A DNA stretch of 39,822 nucleotides from an uncultured Alphaproteobacteria bacterium (GTDB lineage Bacteria; Pseudomonadota; Alphaproteobacteria; Micropepsales; Micropepsaceae). This document shows positions 16,285 through 25,411 of this stretch, one piece after another. The stretch lies in contig CALMGU010000005.1 in NCBI GenBank assembly GCA_937865685.1, positions 1-39,822 on the forward strand, given 5' to 3'. The notes under the pieces are model-generated. The model was not told where the DNA came from. It saw nothing but the letters and a program-made list of their open reading frames with translations, and searched no databases. The translations under genes were made by a program, and so were the position numbers. Every line of letters starts with the position of its first letter. The first letter of the stretch is position 1.

Positions 16285-17511
16285 TTAACGGCGCGCGGTG
16301 AGCACGGGAAAGCCGCCTTTTTCCAGTCCGGCGCGGATTTCCGCGGCATGTTCGGCATCGCGCGCCTCGATCACCATGCCCAGGGTGGCCGATTTGGCCG
16401 AAAGACCACTCATCATGCGGTTGTGGGAGACTTCCAAGATATTGCCGCCCGCTTCACCCACCAGCGCCGCCACCCGCGACAGCGCGCCCGGCTGATCGGC
16501 GATTGCCACATCCAGAGTGAGAATGCGGCCTTCGCGCGACAGCTCGCGCAGGATCACATTCGACAGCATCCGCATGTCGATATTGCCGCCGGACATCACG
16601 ATGCCGACCTTGCGGCCCGCGAACAATTCCCGGTTCTTGAGCACGGCGGCAAAGCCCGCCGCCGCCGCCCCCTCGATCACGGTCTTTTCGATTTCCAGGA
16701 TCATGGCCAGCGCATGCTCCATGGCGGATTCGCCCACCAGCAGAATGTCCGTCACCAATGCCTTGACGATCTCGGTGGTCAGCGCGCCCGGATGCTTGAC
16801 CGCGATGCCTTCGGCGATGGTCTGGGCCGGAGCATCCTGCGTCAGAGGCTCGCCCCGCATCGCCTGGCGCATCACCGGATAAAGCTCGGCCTGCGCGCCA
16901 TAGATGGTGATGCCGGGCTTCAGCGCCTTGGCCGCCACGGCGATACCCGAAATCAGTCCGCCGCCGCCCACCGGCACCATCAAAGTATCCAGTTCGGGTG
17001 CATCCTCCAGCATCTCCAGGCCCAAGGTGCCTTGACCCGCAATCACTTTCGCATCGTCATAAGGATGGATGAACGTCAGTCCATCGCGGTCGGCGATGGC
17101 GCGGGCCGCGACATTGGCTTCCTTAAGATCATTGCCTTCCAGGATCACCGTGGCGCCGAAATCGCGGGTGTGCTTGACCTTGGTGAAAGGCGCGGTCACA
17201 GGCATCACGATGGTGGTGGGAATCCCCAAGCGACCGGCATGATATGCCACGCCCTGGGCGTGATTGCCCGCGCTCATGGCGGCGACGCCGCGCCTGCGCT
17301 CCTCCGGCGTCAGCGCCATCAAGCGGTTATAGGCGCCACGCTCCTTGAAGGAGGCGGTGAACTGCCGGTTCTCGAACTTCAAATAAATGTCGCAACCGGC
17401 GATTTCGGAGAGAGTCTGGGAATGGCGCATCGGCGTGCGCACCACATGGCCCGCGATGGTCTTGGCGGCGGCCCGGATATCGTCCAGCGTCACAGGAAGC
17501 GGTTCTGTCAT
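16285..17511 (-). CDS. ilvA: threonine ammonia-lyase (threonine dehydratase) with ACT domain
   Basis: This pyridoxal-phosphate enzyme converts threonine to 2-oxobutanoate and ammonia, the first step to isoleucine. The cofactor lysine is K56 in [15 protein letters not shown], with [10 protein letters not shown] and the phosphate-binding GGGGLISG following. The C-terminal 75 residues ([35 protein letters not shown]) form a single ACT domain, typical of the shorter biosynthetic/catabolic type of about 400 residues. The ATG at 17511 (MTEPLPVTL) is chosen; a frame extending to 17556 crosses the promoter. Serine could also be a substrate. A promoter sharing a motif with that of the S10 peptidase gene lies just upstream. 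Confidence 0.93.
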   Translation of the reverse strand: MTEPLPVTLDDIRAAAKTIAGHVVRTPMRHSQTLSEIAGCDIYLKFENRQFTASFKERGAYNRLMALTPEERRRGVAAMSAGNHAQGVAYHAGRLGIPTTIVMPVTAPFTKVKHTRDFGATVILEGNDLKEANVAARAIADRDGLTFIHPYDDAKVIAGQGTLGLEMLEDAPELDTLMVPVGGGGLISGIAVAAKALKPGITIYGAQAELYPVMRQAMRGEPLTQDAPAQTIAEGIAVKHPGALTTEIVKALVTDILLVGESAMEHALAMILEIEKTVIEGAAAAGFAAVLKNRELFAGRKVGIVMSGGNIDMRMLSNVILRELSREGRILTLDVAIADQPGALSRVAALVGEAGGNILEVSHNRMMSGLSAKSATLGMVIEARDAEHAAEIRAGLEKGGFPVLTARR

Positions 17512-17540
17512 GGTCGCAAATCCAGCGGAAATCCCCGAAC

Positions 17541-17582
17541 GGCCAAGTCCTAGCATGCGCCGGGGGTCTTGCTAAGCGTCGC
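17541..17582 (-). promoter_or_regulatory. putative ilvA promoter, sharing a two-block motif with the S10 peptidase promoter
   Basis: On the minus strand GCGACGCTTAGCAA and GCATGCTAGGAC are separated by a G/C-rich spacer. GCTAGGAC matches 7 of 8 positions of the Caulobacter-type -10 consensus GCTANAWC. It lies about 37 bases before the ATG. The 42 bases align gaplessly with 19391-19432 at 30 positions. Confidence 0.45.
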
Positions 17583-17595
17583 TGAACGATAAGCC

Positions 17596-19329
17596 CTATT
17601 TCCCCTTCATGGCCGATTGGCTCTGATTCTGGTTTTGGCGAATGAACCGCGCGACGTCGTCGTGCAACGCCTTCAAGGACTCGTCATTGGCATAGACCAT
17701 ATGGCCCGAAGGATAATAGTGATACTCGATATTGGCCTGCAGCTTGTCGGGAATGGGAAGGTGCCGCATCTCGTAAAGCCCTTCGAAATAGGGCGTGGCG
17801 AGATCGTAATAGCCCCCGGCCACCAGCACTTTCAGATTCGGATTGGTTTTCATCGCCGATGCGAGGTCGGGCATCAGGTTGAGGATGCCCGGCTGGGGAT
17901 CGGTCGCGCCGGGCGGCTTGTGATTCGACGTCCAATATTTGCCCACATCGATCTCCGGCCGGTAGGAACGGCCGTCGCCATAATGCAGATCCTTGCGCAC
18001 ATAATCGTTGAAGGACGAAACATAGGCCGAGGCGATGGCCGCCGATTGCGGGTCATACTCCGCCTCGCGGCTCAGAGGATCGAGGTCGGGACCGGAGAAG
18101 CGCGTGTCCAGCCGTCCGGTAGTCGCGCCATCGCCGTCCTGGAGCATTTTCTCGAATTGCCCGCCATTCACGCGCAGATTCGACTTCAGGATATAGGCCG
18201 CCGGCAGTCCGGTATAATGGGCGAGCTGCTCGGCGATCGCCTCTTTGCGCTTGGGATCGATCGCCGCGCCTTCCTGCAATGCCAAGGCGTAGTCCGTGAT
18301 GGCGAAATGCTCGACCTCTTTCAGGAAGGGCTCCAGGGCCGCGGGCCGCGCGGCGCCCAAGCGGTTGTGATACCAGGCCGAGGCCGCATAGGTGGGCAGC
18401 GCCACGATGTAGGACTGGTCGGTGCCGGGATTATATTGCGGCGTATCCGCGCTGAGGTCGAAATTCAGGATCTGCGACAGCTGGATCACGCCATTGAAAT
18501 CCACGCTGTTGCCGGTCTGCAGAAGATTGATCAGGTTCGCGTTGCGAGGCGTGCCATAGCTTTCGCCGAACAGAAATTTGGGCGAATTCCAGCGGTCATA
18601 TTTGGACAGAAAACCCAGAATGAACTGGCTGAAAGCATAGGCATCGGGGTCGACGCCGTAAAAGGCCTTTTCCTTGTCCTTGCCGGCGATCCGCGAAAAG
18701 CCCGTCCCCGGCGCGTCGATAAACACCAGATCCGACACGTCCAGAAGACTGTAGGCGTTTTGAATCAGCTCATATGGCGCCGCGGGAACATGGCTGTCAC
18801 CCGGCGTGTGAACCCGGCGCGGTCCGAAGGCGCCCATATGCAGCCACACGGTGGACGAGCCGGGCCCGCCATTGAACAGGAAGGTGATGGGACGGTCTTT
18901 GGCCGGCGCGCCTTTCTTGAAATAGGCGACGTAGAATATGGAGGCTTCCGCCGAGGTGGGATTGCGGTCGCCCAGATCCTGCTCGTTTTTCTTGTCGGCG
19001 TCGCTTTGCTTGTTCTTGTCTTCATCATCGCCCGCCTTGCCGGGATGCTCGCGCCAGGCCGCGTCGTCCCAATCCTTGGGATGCACGATGATGGTGCCGG
19101 CCGTGGCGCGATAATCGATCCGCGCCCCTTCCACCGTGACGCTGCCCTCGCTGTCCACGTTTTCGGGATGGAACAAAACCCCTTGGTCCGGCGCGGCGCT
19201 GGAAAGGGCATCGGGTTTGCTGGTTTGATTGGCGCTTTCCGGCCGCAGCGGCGAGGTGGCGGCCCATGTCGCGGGCGCCAATGCGATCAGCGCCGAGAGT
19301 CCAAGAATTACACTGCTGCGTTTCATCAT
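17596..19329 (-). CDS. secreted serine carboxypeptidase-like peptidase, family S10
   Basis: This 577-residue exported serine peptidase has the alpha/beta-hydrolase features of family S10. The oxyanion motif is FLFNGGPGSSTVWLHMGAFGP. The nucleophile is S257 in FGESYGTPR, the aspartate lies in VAGGYYDLATP, and the histidine in YPSGHMVY. The first 23 residues (KRSSVILGLSALIALAPATWA) are a standard signal peptide, so it acts in the periplasm or outside. A charged low-complexity insert rich in D, K and N near residues 90-120 is unusual but not disruptive. It would remove C-terminal amino acids from peptides. ATG 19329 is the first of two adjacent ATGs. Confidence 0.9.
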   Translation of the reverse strand: MMKRSSVILGLSALIALAPATWAATSPLRPESANQTSKPDALSSAAPDQGVLFHPENVDSEGSVTVEGARIDYRATAGTIIVHPKDWDDAAWREHPGKAGDDEDKNKQSDADKKNEQDLGDRNPTSAEASIFYVAYFKKGAPAKDRPITFLFNGGPGSSTVWLHMGAFGPRRVHTPGDSHVPAAPYELIQNAYSLLDVSDLVFIDAPGTGFSRIAGKDKEKAFYGVDPDAYAFSQFILGFLSKYDRWNSPKFLFGESYGTPRNANLINLLQTGNSVDFNGVIQLSQILNFDLSADTPQYNPGTDQSYIVALPTYAASAWYHNRLGAARPAALEPFLKEVEHFAITDYALALQEGAAIDPKRKEAIAEQLAHYTGLPAAYILKSNLRVNGGQFEKMLQDGDGATTGRLDTRFSGPDLDPLSREAEYDPQSAAIASAYVSSFNDYVRKDLHYGDGRSYRPEIDVGKYWTSNHKPPGATDPQPGILNLMPDLASAMKTNPNLKVLVAGGYYDLATPYFEGLYEMRHLPIPDKLQANIEYHYYPSGHMVYANDESLKALHDDVARFIRQNQNQSQSAMKGK

Positions 19330-19390
19330 TGCCGCCCTGTCATCTTGAGTCCGATGCCGCGCAAATCCATGGGATATCCGCGCGCGCCTA

Positions 19391-19432
19391 GACCAAGGTC
19401 TAACATGCGCGCCAAGCTTTGCTAAGCATCGC
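19391..19432 (-). promoter_or_regulatory. putative promoter of the S10 peptidase gene
   Basis: On the minus strand GCGATGCTTAGCAA is followed by GCATGTTAGACC, where GTTAGACC matches 6 of 8 positions of GCTANAWC. TGCTTAGCA is a short palindrome. Block spacing is identical to 17541-17582 upstream of ilvA. The putative -10 lies about 70 bases before the ATG. Confidence 0.42.
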
Positions 19433-19496
19433 CAGTGCGCTCCTGGGTTGCATGCCAGGGTTGCGTGAAGGTACGGGCTAAAAGCACAGATCTTCT

Positions 19497-20843
19497 TTAC
19501 GGGCGGGGAATATGCCGCCGGATGAAGGTCAAGCAGGTCGCGGTTCCGATCAGGGCAATGGTCAGGGCGGCGAAATAGCGTGACCCGCCCGCATCGACCA
19601 ATGCCGCGCCGCCATAAGATCCCACAATGGCGCCCACGCGCCCTATCGCCAGGGCTGTGCCAGAACCGGTCGTCCGCACATCCGCTTTATAAATATGGGC
19701 CGACAGGGAATAGAGCGTGGTCTGGGCGCCGTTGGTGAAGAGGCCATGCAGGGCCATCCATATGGTCAGATCCTGAACATTGGGATGGGTTTGCGACAAG
19801 ACCGAAAGGATAGCTGCGCACCCCGCCGCCAGGATCGTCATCAAAACCATGGAGATGCGCGAACCGAATCTGCCGATCAGCCAGGCGCAGGCGATGGCGC
19901 CGATCACCGCGCCGAAATTATACGCCGCCACGGTACGGCTCGCGCTGGCCAGATCCAGCCCCATGCTCGTCATCAAGGCGGGTGCCCAGTTGAAGACGCT
20001 GTACACGGCGAACAGGTTGAAGAAAAAGGCACCCCACAGGATCAAGGTATCCCGCAAATAAAAGGGCGAGAATATCGCCAGCAGTGCGGGCTTGCTGGAA
20101 TCGCTGACTTCGGTGAGATCGATGAACCGCGCGCGCGGCGGGATCTGATGTCCGAAGCGCCTCAGAATCTTGGCGAGCTCTGCGAAACGTCCGGGCCGGC
20201 GGGCCAGATAGCGCGGCGATTCCGGCAAGGTCCACAACAGAATGACCGCCATCGCCAGCGGCGCGGCACCGCCCAGGATGAACAAGGCGCGCCAGCCGAA
20301 AGCCGGCAGCATGGCCGCCGCGATCAGTCCGCCGATCATGCCGCCCAAGGGAACGCACACGATGGTGAGCGCGACCGCCATGGGCCGGTTTCTCTGCGGC
20401 GAGAATTCCGCCGCCAGCGCGGCCGCATTGGGGAAGACACCGCCGATGCCGATACCGGCCAGAAGCCGCAAGATCAGCAAAGGCGAAATATCATGGACCC
20501 AGGCAACCGCTCCGGTGGCCAATGCGAACAGGACGACGCTGCCGATCAACGCCGTTTTGCGGCCGATGCGGTCGCCCACCAGCCCGCCAAGACCCGCGCC
20601 CAGTCCCACGCCGACCAGGCCGATCGCCAGCACGGGCGCAAACAGGCTTCGCGCGGCATGCCATTCGGCGATCATCGCCGGCAAAGCGAAGCCGAGGACC
20701 TGGTTGTCGTATCCGTCCAGCAAAACGGCGAGCGCCGCCATGAAGACATAGATCTTGGCCCAGAATGGCCAAGCGCCTTGATCGATCAGGGATCCCACAT
20801 CGATGACCGGATCCGCATGTGAAGCGTGCGCTTGCGCGTCCAT
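19497..20843 (-). CDS. MFS transporter, aromatic-acid/H+ symporter-like
   Basis: This 448-residue major facilitator has twelve hydrophobic segments. The first loop has GDRIGRK, the MFS signature, and helix 1 has LLDGYDNQVLGFALP, resembling the D(G)YD motif of the aromatic acid:H+ symporter family. LPESPRYLARRP ends the N-terminal half. It should import an organic acid or similar small molecule with protons; the substrate is a family-based guess. Its ATG overlaps the stop of the upstream ThDP enzyme by one base (TGATG), so the pair is translationally coupled. That suggests the transported compound or its product is handled by the ThDP enzyme. Confidence 0.88.
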   Translation of the reverse strand: MDAQAHASHADPVIDVGSLIDQGAWPFWAKIYVFMAALAVLLDGYDNQVLGFALPAMIAEWHAARSLFAPVLAIGLVGVGLGAGLGGLVGDRIGRKTALIGSVVLFALATGAVAWVHDISPLLILRLLAGIGIGGVFPNAAALAAEFSPQRNRPMAVALTIVCVPLGGMIGGLIAAAMLPAFGWRALFILGGAAPLAMAVILLWTLPESPRYLARRPGRFAELAKILRRFGHQIPPRARFIDLTEVSDSSKPALLAIFSPFYLRDTLILWGAFFFNLFAVYSVFNWAPALMTSMGLDLASASRTVAAYNFGAVIGAIACAWLIGRFGSRISMVLMTILAAGCAAILSVLSQTHPNVQDLTIWMALHGLFTNGAQTTLYSLSAHIYKADVRTTGSGTALAIGRVGAIVGSYGGAALVDAGGSRYFAALTIALIGTATCLTFIRRHIPRP

Positions 20844-22483
20844 CAGGCCACTCCTTCCGGTTTGGGCGGATGGATGAACCGCCAGGGGCTGACTTCGGCG
20901 TGGCCTTCATTGCGAATTTCGATCACCTGCGGGCCGCCTTCGCTGAGCGCGCGCTCCAGCTCGCGGCCGAAATCTTCCGGCGTATTCACGCTGGCCCCGC
21001 GCAAGCCGAAGGATTCGGTAAATCCGACAAAATCCGGATTGCGGAGATCGGCGACAATGGTGCGCCCATCGAATTGTTCGCGTTGATCGCGGCGCACATT
21101 GCCGAACGCATTGTTGTTGAAAACCAAAGTGACGACGTCCAGCCCATATTGCGCGGCGGTCGCCAGCTCCGGCGCCGCGAACATGAACCCGCCATCGCCG
21201 GTGATCGCCACCACGGCTTTTCCGGGATGCGCCGCCTTGATCCCCAGCGCGGTGGGGAAGCCCGAACCCAAGGTTCCCATATAACCGGATGTGACATAGG
21301 TCCGCGGGTCATAAACGGGAAAGCCATACCAGGACGCGAAACCGACTTGCGAAAGCTCGTCGGTGACAAAGCCATCGCGCGGCAAAATCCGGCGCAGGAC
21401 GTCCAGATAGGCCATTTGCGGTTGAACCGAACGGATCTGGACCTCCGCAAGATGCGCGGCATCCTTGATCGCCTTGCGCCGTCCCTTTTCCCGTTGAAAT
21501 CCGCCGCGGCGGACGGCTTCGACGAGAAGTCCGGTCGCCTGACCGGCATCGCCCACAATCGCGACATCGGGCACAAGCCGCTCCATCTCATGGGGGTCGA
21601 TATCGATGCGGATGGTCTTCAAGCCCGGCGGCTGCCAGGGCCAGCGCCAGGACGGCGCTTCGAGGCGGGTGCCGATCCCGATCATCAGATCAGTCTCAGG
21701 CCACAAATTATAAGCCGCCGCGATGGTCAGGCCCAATTCGTGATCGTTGCTGACGATGCCCCGGCCGCTGCGAAAGCCCACCACCGGCGCATCGATCTCT
21801 TCGGCAAGGGCCAGGATGGCTTGCGCGGCGCCGAACGCGCCCGCGCCCACGAAAATCATCGGATGCCGGCCGGCCTTGATCAGCTTGGCGGCGTCCCGAA
21901 TCTGATCGGGATCGACGGATGGGGGCGCCAGAGCCGGCAAAACGGCGCCTTCATCCACCTTGCCTTTTTGCATGAAGACATCCCAGGGCATCTCCAAGGC
22001 GGCCGGCCCCTGACGTCCGGACAGCATCTGCTGGAACGCACGCGCCACGCCGACCCGCGCCTCGGCGGGGGAATTGACGCGATCGGCCCATTTCACGAAT
22101 CCCCGCATGGTCGCCAATTGATCCGGCATCTCGTGCAGATGCCCCCGTCCCTTGCCCAGAAAAGCATTCGGCACCTGACCGGTCAGCATCAGGACGGGTT
22201 CGTTGCACCCGAACGCCGTCAGCAGCCCCGCCGCGGCATTCAGCATGCCCGGCCCTGGAACAACGGAGAACACCGATGGGCGCCCGGTGGAGCGCGTGTA
22301 ACCGAAAGCCATATAGGCGCAGGCCTGCTCATGCCGCGCGCCGATCACCCGGATATCTTTTTGTGCCCGATGAAGCGCGTCGAACAGACCGTATGTCTGA
22401 GCACCGGGGAGTCCGAAGACCGTGTCGATATGATGATCCCTCAGGCCAGCCACCAGCGCTTCACCGCCGGTCATCTCAATCAC
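20843..22483 (-). CDS. thiamine diphosphate-dependent enzyme, acetolactate synthase-like
   Basis: This 546-residue ThDP enzyme has the three-domain layout of the acetolactate synthase/benzoylformate decarboxylase superfamily. The cofactor-activating glutamate is E52 in GARHEQACAYMAFGY. The C-terminal ThDP/metal motif is GDGGFMFAAPEL..NNNAFGN. The middle domain (PMIFVGAGAFGAAQ) lacks any obvious FAD signature that I can judge by eye. No small regulatory subunit gene follows, so it is unlikely to be the biosynthetic IlvB. Decarboxylation or carboligation of a 2-oxo acid is the likely chemistry. The start is a GTG four bases after AAGGGGG; ATG at 22474 is the alternative. It is coupled to the MFS gene. 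Confidence 0.86.
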   Translation of the reverse strand: MIEMTGGEALVAGLRDHHIDTVFGLPGAQTYGLFDALHRAQKDIRVIGARHEQACAYMAFGYTRSTGRPSVFSVVPGPGMLNAAAGLLTAFGCNEPVLMLTGQVPNAFLGKGRGHLHEMPDQLATMRGFVKWADRVNSPAEARVGVARAFQQMLSGRQGPAALEMPWDVFMQKGKVDEGAVLPALAPPSVDPDQIRDAAKLIKAGRHPMIFVGAGAFGAAQAILALAEEIDAPVVGFRSGRGIVSNDHELGLTIAAAYNLWPETDLMIGIGTRLEAPSWRWPWQPPGLKTIRIDIDPHEMERLVPDVAIVGDAGQATGLLVEAVRRGGFQREKGRRKAIKDAAHLAEVQIRSVQPQMAYLDVLRRILPRDGFVTDELSQVGFASWYGFPVYDPRTYVTSGYMGTLGSGFPTALGIKAAHPGKAVVAITGDGGFMFAAPELATAAQYGLDVVTLVFNNNAFGNVRRDQREQFDGRTIVADLRNPDFVGFTESFGLRGASVNTPEDFGRELERALSEGGPQVIEIRNEGHAEVSPWRFIHPPKPEGVA

Positions 22484-22678
22484 GGGGCCCCCTTCGGAAT
22501 TTCGGAATCGATCACGCCTCAGTGAAATTCATGTGATCTGCGAAAGGGGAGAATTTCAATAGCGCTCTGGCCGGGCGCGCCGAGGCGGCGCAAGCTGCGG
22601 AGATCCGCAGCGGACGGAATAATACCGTCCTTTCAGTGTGTTATGCGACCGATCGCGGCGAAACGCCGGACGCGCTCG

Positions 22679-23413
22679 TCAATTCTTATAAGCCTGCCGC
22701 GAGACGCGGGCGGCAAACATATAACCGCCATTGCGGATCGTGCGGATGATCGCGGGATTGCGCGGGTCGTCCTGCAATTTCCTGCGCAAGCGGCCGATAC
22801 AGACATCGATGCTGCGATCGAAGGATGGCGAATGATTGCCATAACAGGCGTCCATCAGCTGATCGCGGGTAAGAACCCGGTTGGCGCGCGTCACCATGGT
22901 TTCCAGCAGCTTGAATTCACCGCTGGTCAGGCTGACGGGATGACCTTCGGCGCCGTGCAATGACTGGGCCGTGGCGTCCAGGACCCAATCGCCAAAGCTG
23001 TAACGCCGATGGGCATCGTCGGCGGCCTGCGGAACGGCATCGCCTTCGCGCCGGCCGCGGCGCAATACGCAGCGCACCCGGGCCTGGATTTCGCGCGGTT
23101 CGAATGGCTTGGTGACATAGTCGTCGGCGCCGATTTCCAGTCCCACGACCCGGTCGGCCAGATCGCCACGGCCGCTGACAATGATGATGGCGACGTCGGA
23201 ATGACGGCGGATCTGCTGTGTGATGGTCAGGCCGTCAACGCCCGGAAGACCGATATCGAGGATGACCAGGTCCACCGGATCGGAGGAAATCACACCTTCG
23301 ATGTCGGAACCCGTCTCCAGCGCCGTGACCCGGTAGCCTTCGGCCCCCATGCTACGGGCCAAAAGCGCACGGACATCCGGATCGTCTTCGACGATGGTGA
23401 CATGCTTGGTCAT
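22679..23413 (-). CDS. OmpR/PhoB-family response regulator (orphan)
   Basis: This 244-residue transcription regulator has a receiver with acidic residues E9, D10 and D11. The phosphoacceptor is D53 (DLVILDIGLPG), and the switch lysine lies in DDYVTKPFEPRE. From about residue 135 it has a winged-helix DNA-binding domain (SLTSGEFKLLETMVTRANRVLTRDQLMD, then RSIDVCIGRLRRKLQDDPRNPAIIRTIRNGGYMF). No sensor kinase gene is adjacent. It is divergent from the mcp gene across 181 bases and so could control the chemotaxis operon, which is an inference from position only. The ATG at 23413 is preceded by GGGGGGC. Confidence 0.92.
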   Translation of the reverse strand: MTKHVTIVEDDPDVRALLARSMGAEGYRVTALETGSDIEGVISSDPVDLVILDIGLPGVDGLTITQQIRRHSDVAIIIVSGRGDLADRVVGLEIGADDYVTKPFEPREIQARVRCVLRRGRREGDAVPQAADDAHRRYSFGDWVLDATAQSLHGAEGHPVSLTSGEFKLLETMVTRANRVLTRDQLMDACYGNHSPSFDRSIDVCIGRLRRKLQDDPRNPAIIRTIRNGGYMFAARVSRQAYKN

Positions 23414-23594
23414 TTCTTGCCCCCCGGCGGCAATAAGGTTAACGGGAGAGAATTAGTCCCAATTTGTTACAAAAGCCCTAAATGCCACAGCCTCGTGGCC
23501 CCTTCGACACAAGCTGAAACAATCCGACGCGGAGCCGAAAAACCAGGGCCAATTGCGCCCCCTACTGCTTTTCCAGCCATCCGTGGAGAAGCAA

Positions 23595-25283
23595 ATGAGT
23601 TGGTTTCAGAATTTATCCATCCGCAGCAAAGTGATGACGGCCTTTGCCGTCGTCCTCGCAGTCACCGTGCTGCTGGGCACTTTCTCGGTTACCCGTCTTT
23701 CGGCGGTCAATGACAATGCCCAAACCATCGCGTCCAACTATCTGGTCGCCATCGATGGCCTGGGCGACTTCAGCTACGGAGTGGTCCGCTATCGCCAGCT
23801 TCAGGCCTCGCAGATGCTGGCCACCGACCTGGCCGGCAAGAATCTTGAAGAAAAGAAGCTGAGCGAAGCGCTGGACCAAGCGAGCCGCGGCTGGGAAAAA
23901 TATGTCGCCACGGTCGACGCCGGTTATGAGCGCGGCCTCGCCGACAAGCTGCACACGGCTTGGACCGATTATCTCGCCTTGAACGAGAAGCTGGCTCAAC
24001 TCTCCGATGCCTCCAAGAACGAAGAGGCGACCGACTATTATGCCGGCGACCTGCGCGCCTCCTTCAACAAGCTTCAGGACCTGCTGAACGAAGACAAGGC
24101 CTATCAGCGCAAGGCCAGCGATGCACAGGTCAAAAGCGCGGGCGAGACATATACGAGCTCGCGCATGCTGATCATGGTTGTGCTGGGTGCCGCCGCCGCG
24201 CTGTGCGTGGCGATGGGCTGGCTGATCGTGTCGGGCGTTTCGACGCCGATCCGCGCCATGACCGGCGCGATGGGGCGGCTGGCGCAGCATGACCTCACCA
24301 CCGAAATCTCCGGCGCCGAGCGCAAGGACGAAGTGGGCCAGATGGCCAAGGCCGTGCAGGTCTTCAAGGACAGCATGATCGAAACCGACCGCCTGAAAGC
24401 GGAACAGGAAGAAGCCCAGCGCGCTGCCGCCAAGCGGTCCGCCCTGGTGGACCAGTTGACGCGGGACTTCGACACCAAGGTTCAGGGCGTGGTTCAGGGC
24501 GTCGCCAGCCAGGCCACCCAGATGGAAGCCAGCGCCCAGTCGATGAGCGCCACCGCCGAGGAAGCCACCAAGCAGGCCAGCGCTGTCGCGGCGGCCTCCG
24601 AACAGGGCGCGGCCAATGTGCAGACCGTCGCCTCCGCCGCGGAAGAACTCTCTTCCTCGATCGCGGAAATCGGGCGCCAGGTCAGCCATTCCAGCCAGAT
24701 CGCCGCCACGGCGGTGACCGAGGCCGCAAAGGCCAATGAAATGGTCCAGGGCCTGCTCAACGCGTCGCAGAAGATCGGCGAGATCGTCGCGCTGATCAAC
24801 GCGATCGCCGACCAGACCAATCTGCTTGCCCTCAATGCCACCATCGAGGCGGCGCGCGCGGGCGAAGCGGGCAAGGGCTTCGCCGTGGTCGCGGCCGAGG
24901 TCAAGAATCTGGCCACCCAGACCTCCAAGGCGACAGAGGAAATCGGCACGCAGATCACCAGCGTGCAGGGCGCGACCCAGAATGCGGTCAACGCGATTGC
25001 CTCGATCGGCAAAACCATCGGCGAGATCGACCAGATTGCCACCACCATCGCCGCGGCGGTGGAAGAACAGGGTGCCGCCACGCAGGAAATCGCCCGCAAT
25101 GTGGAAGAAGCCGCCAAGGGCACCCAGGAAGTCTCGGCCAATATCGGTGGCGTCACCGAAGCGGCCAACTCGACCGGCGCCGGCGCCAACCAGGTGCTGA
25201 CGGCGGCGCGCACGCTGTCCAAGCAATCGGGCGACATGCGCGAATTGGTGCAGACCTTCCTCACCCAGGTGAAAGCCGCCTAG
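23595..25283 (+). CDS. mcp: methyl-accepting chemotaxis protein
   Basis: This 562-residue chemoreceptor has a first membrane helix at about 13-32, a helical extracytoplasmic ligand region to about 190, and a second helix (MLIMVVLGAAAALCVAMGWLIV). A HAMP domain (STPIRAMTGAMGRLAQHDLTTEI) and a long coiled coil follow. The signalling tip is at about 395-445 (EIVALINAIADQTNLLALNATIEAARAGEAGKGFAVVAAEVKNLA), which binds CheW and CheA. The periplasmic part looks like a four-helix-bundle sensor, and the ligand is unknown. No CheR-binding pentapeptide ends the protein (QVKAA). ATG 23595 follows GGAGAA. It heads the che cluster, 128 bases before cheW. Confidence 0.95.
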   Translation: MSWFQNLSIRSKVMTAFAVVLAVTVLLGTFSVTRLSAVNDNAQTIASNYLVAIDGLGDFSYGVVRYRQLQASQMLATDLAGKNLEEKKLSEALDQASRGWEKYVATVDAGYERGLADKLHTAWTDYLALNEKLAQLSDASKNEEATDYYAGDLRASFNKLQDLLNEDKAYQRKASDAQVKSAGETYTSSRMLIMVVLGAAAALCVAMGWLIVSGVSTPIRAMTGAMGRLAQHDLTTEISGAERKDEVGQMAKAVQVFKDSMIETDRLKAEQEEAQRAAAKRSALVDQLTRDFDTKVQGVVQGVASQATQMEASAQSMSATAEEATKQASAVAAASEQGAANVQTVASAAEELSSSIAEIGRQVSHSSQIAATAVTEAAKANEMVQGLLNASQKIGEIVALINAIADQTNLLALNATIEAARAGEAGKGFAVVAAEVKNLATQTSKATEEIGTQITSVQGATQNAVNAIASIGKTIGEIDQIATTIAAAVEEQGAATQEIARNVEEAAKGTQEVSANIGGVTEAANSTGAGANQVLTAARTLSKQSGDMRELVQTFLTQVKAA

Positions 25284-25307
25284 CGGCATCTCATCTGGAT
25301 GAGGCTC

Positions 25308-25388
25308 GGGGGAAGGAACAGGCCGGTGAAGCATCAAAGCGAGCTTCCCACCCGCCAGCGTGATAGCGCCCGGCCTGTTTCTTCCCCC
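25308..25388. repeat. 19-bp inverted repeat forming a long stem between mcp and cheW
   Basis: The left arm (25308-25326) and right arm (25370-25388) pair over 19 consecutive positions as RNA: 18 Watson-Crick pairs and one G-U. The 43-base loop contains a smaller stem, GAAGC (25328-25332) with GCTTC (25343-25347). The right arm ends about 23 bases before the cheW ATG, so it lies in the probable 5' leader. No T-tract follows, so a simple terminator is unlikely. Confidence 0.7.
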
Positions 25389-25411
25389 ACCCCCTGATCA
25401 AGGCAGACATC

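Noticed and set aside
17617..19425. 602-codon plus-strand frame opposite the S10 peptidase
   Set aside because: No recognisable motif; the minus strand encodes a full signal peptide and catalytic triad.
16285..22483. ilvA and the ThDP enzyme as an isoleucine biosynthesis operon
   Set aside because: They are separated by the S10 peptidase and MFS genes, have separate promoters, and no acetolactate synthase small subunit is present.
20819..22525. 568-codon plus-strand frame opposite the ThDP enzyme
   Set aside because: Shadow frame; the minus strand has the ThDP signature and catalytic glutamate.
23613..25337. 574-codon minus-strand frame opposite mcp
   Set aside because: Rich in Gly, Arg and His with no domain; it is the mirror of the receptor gene.
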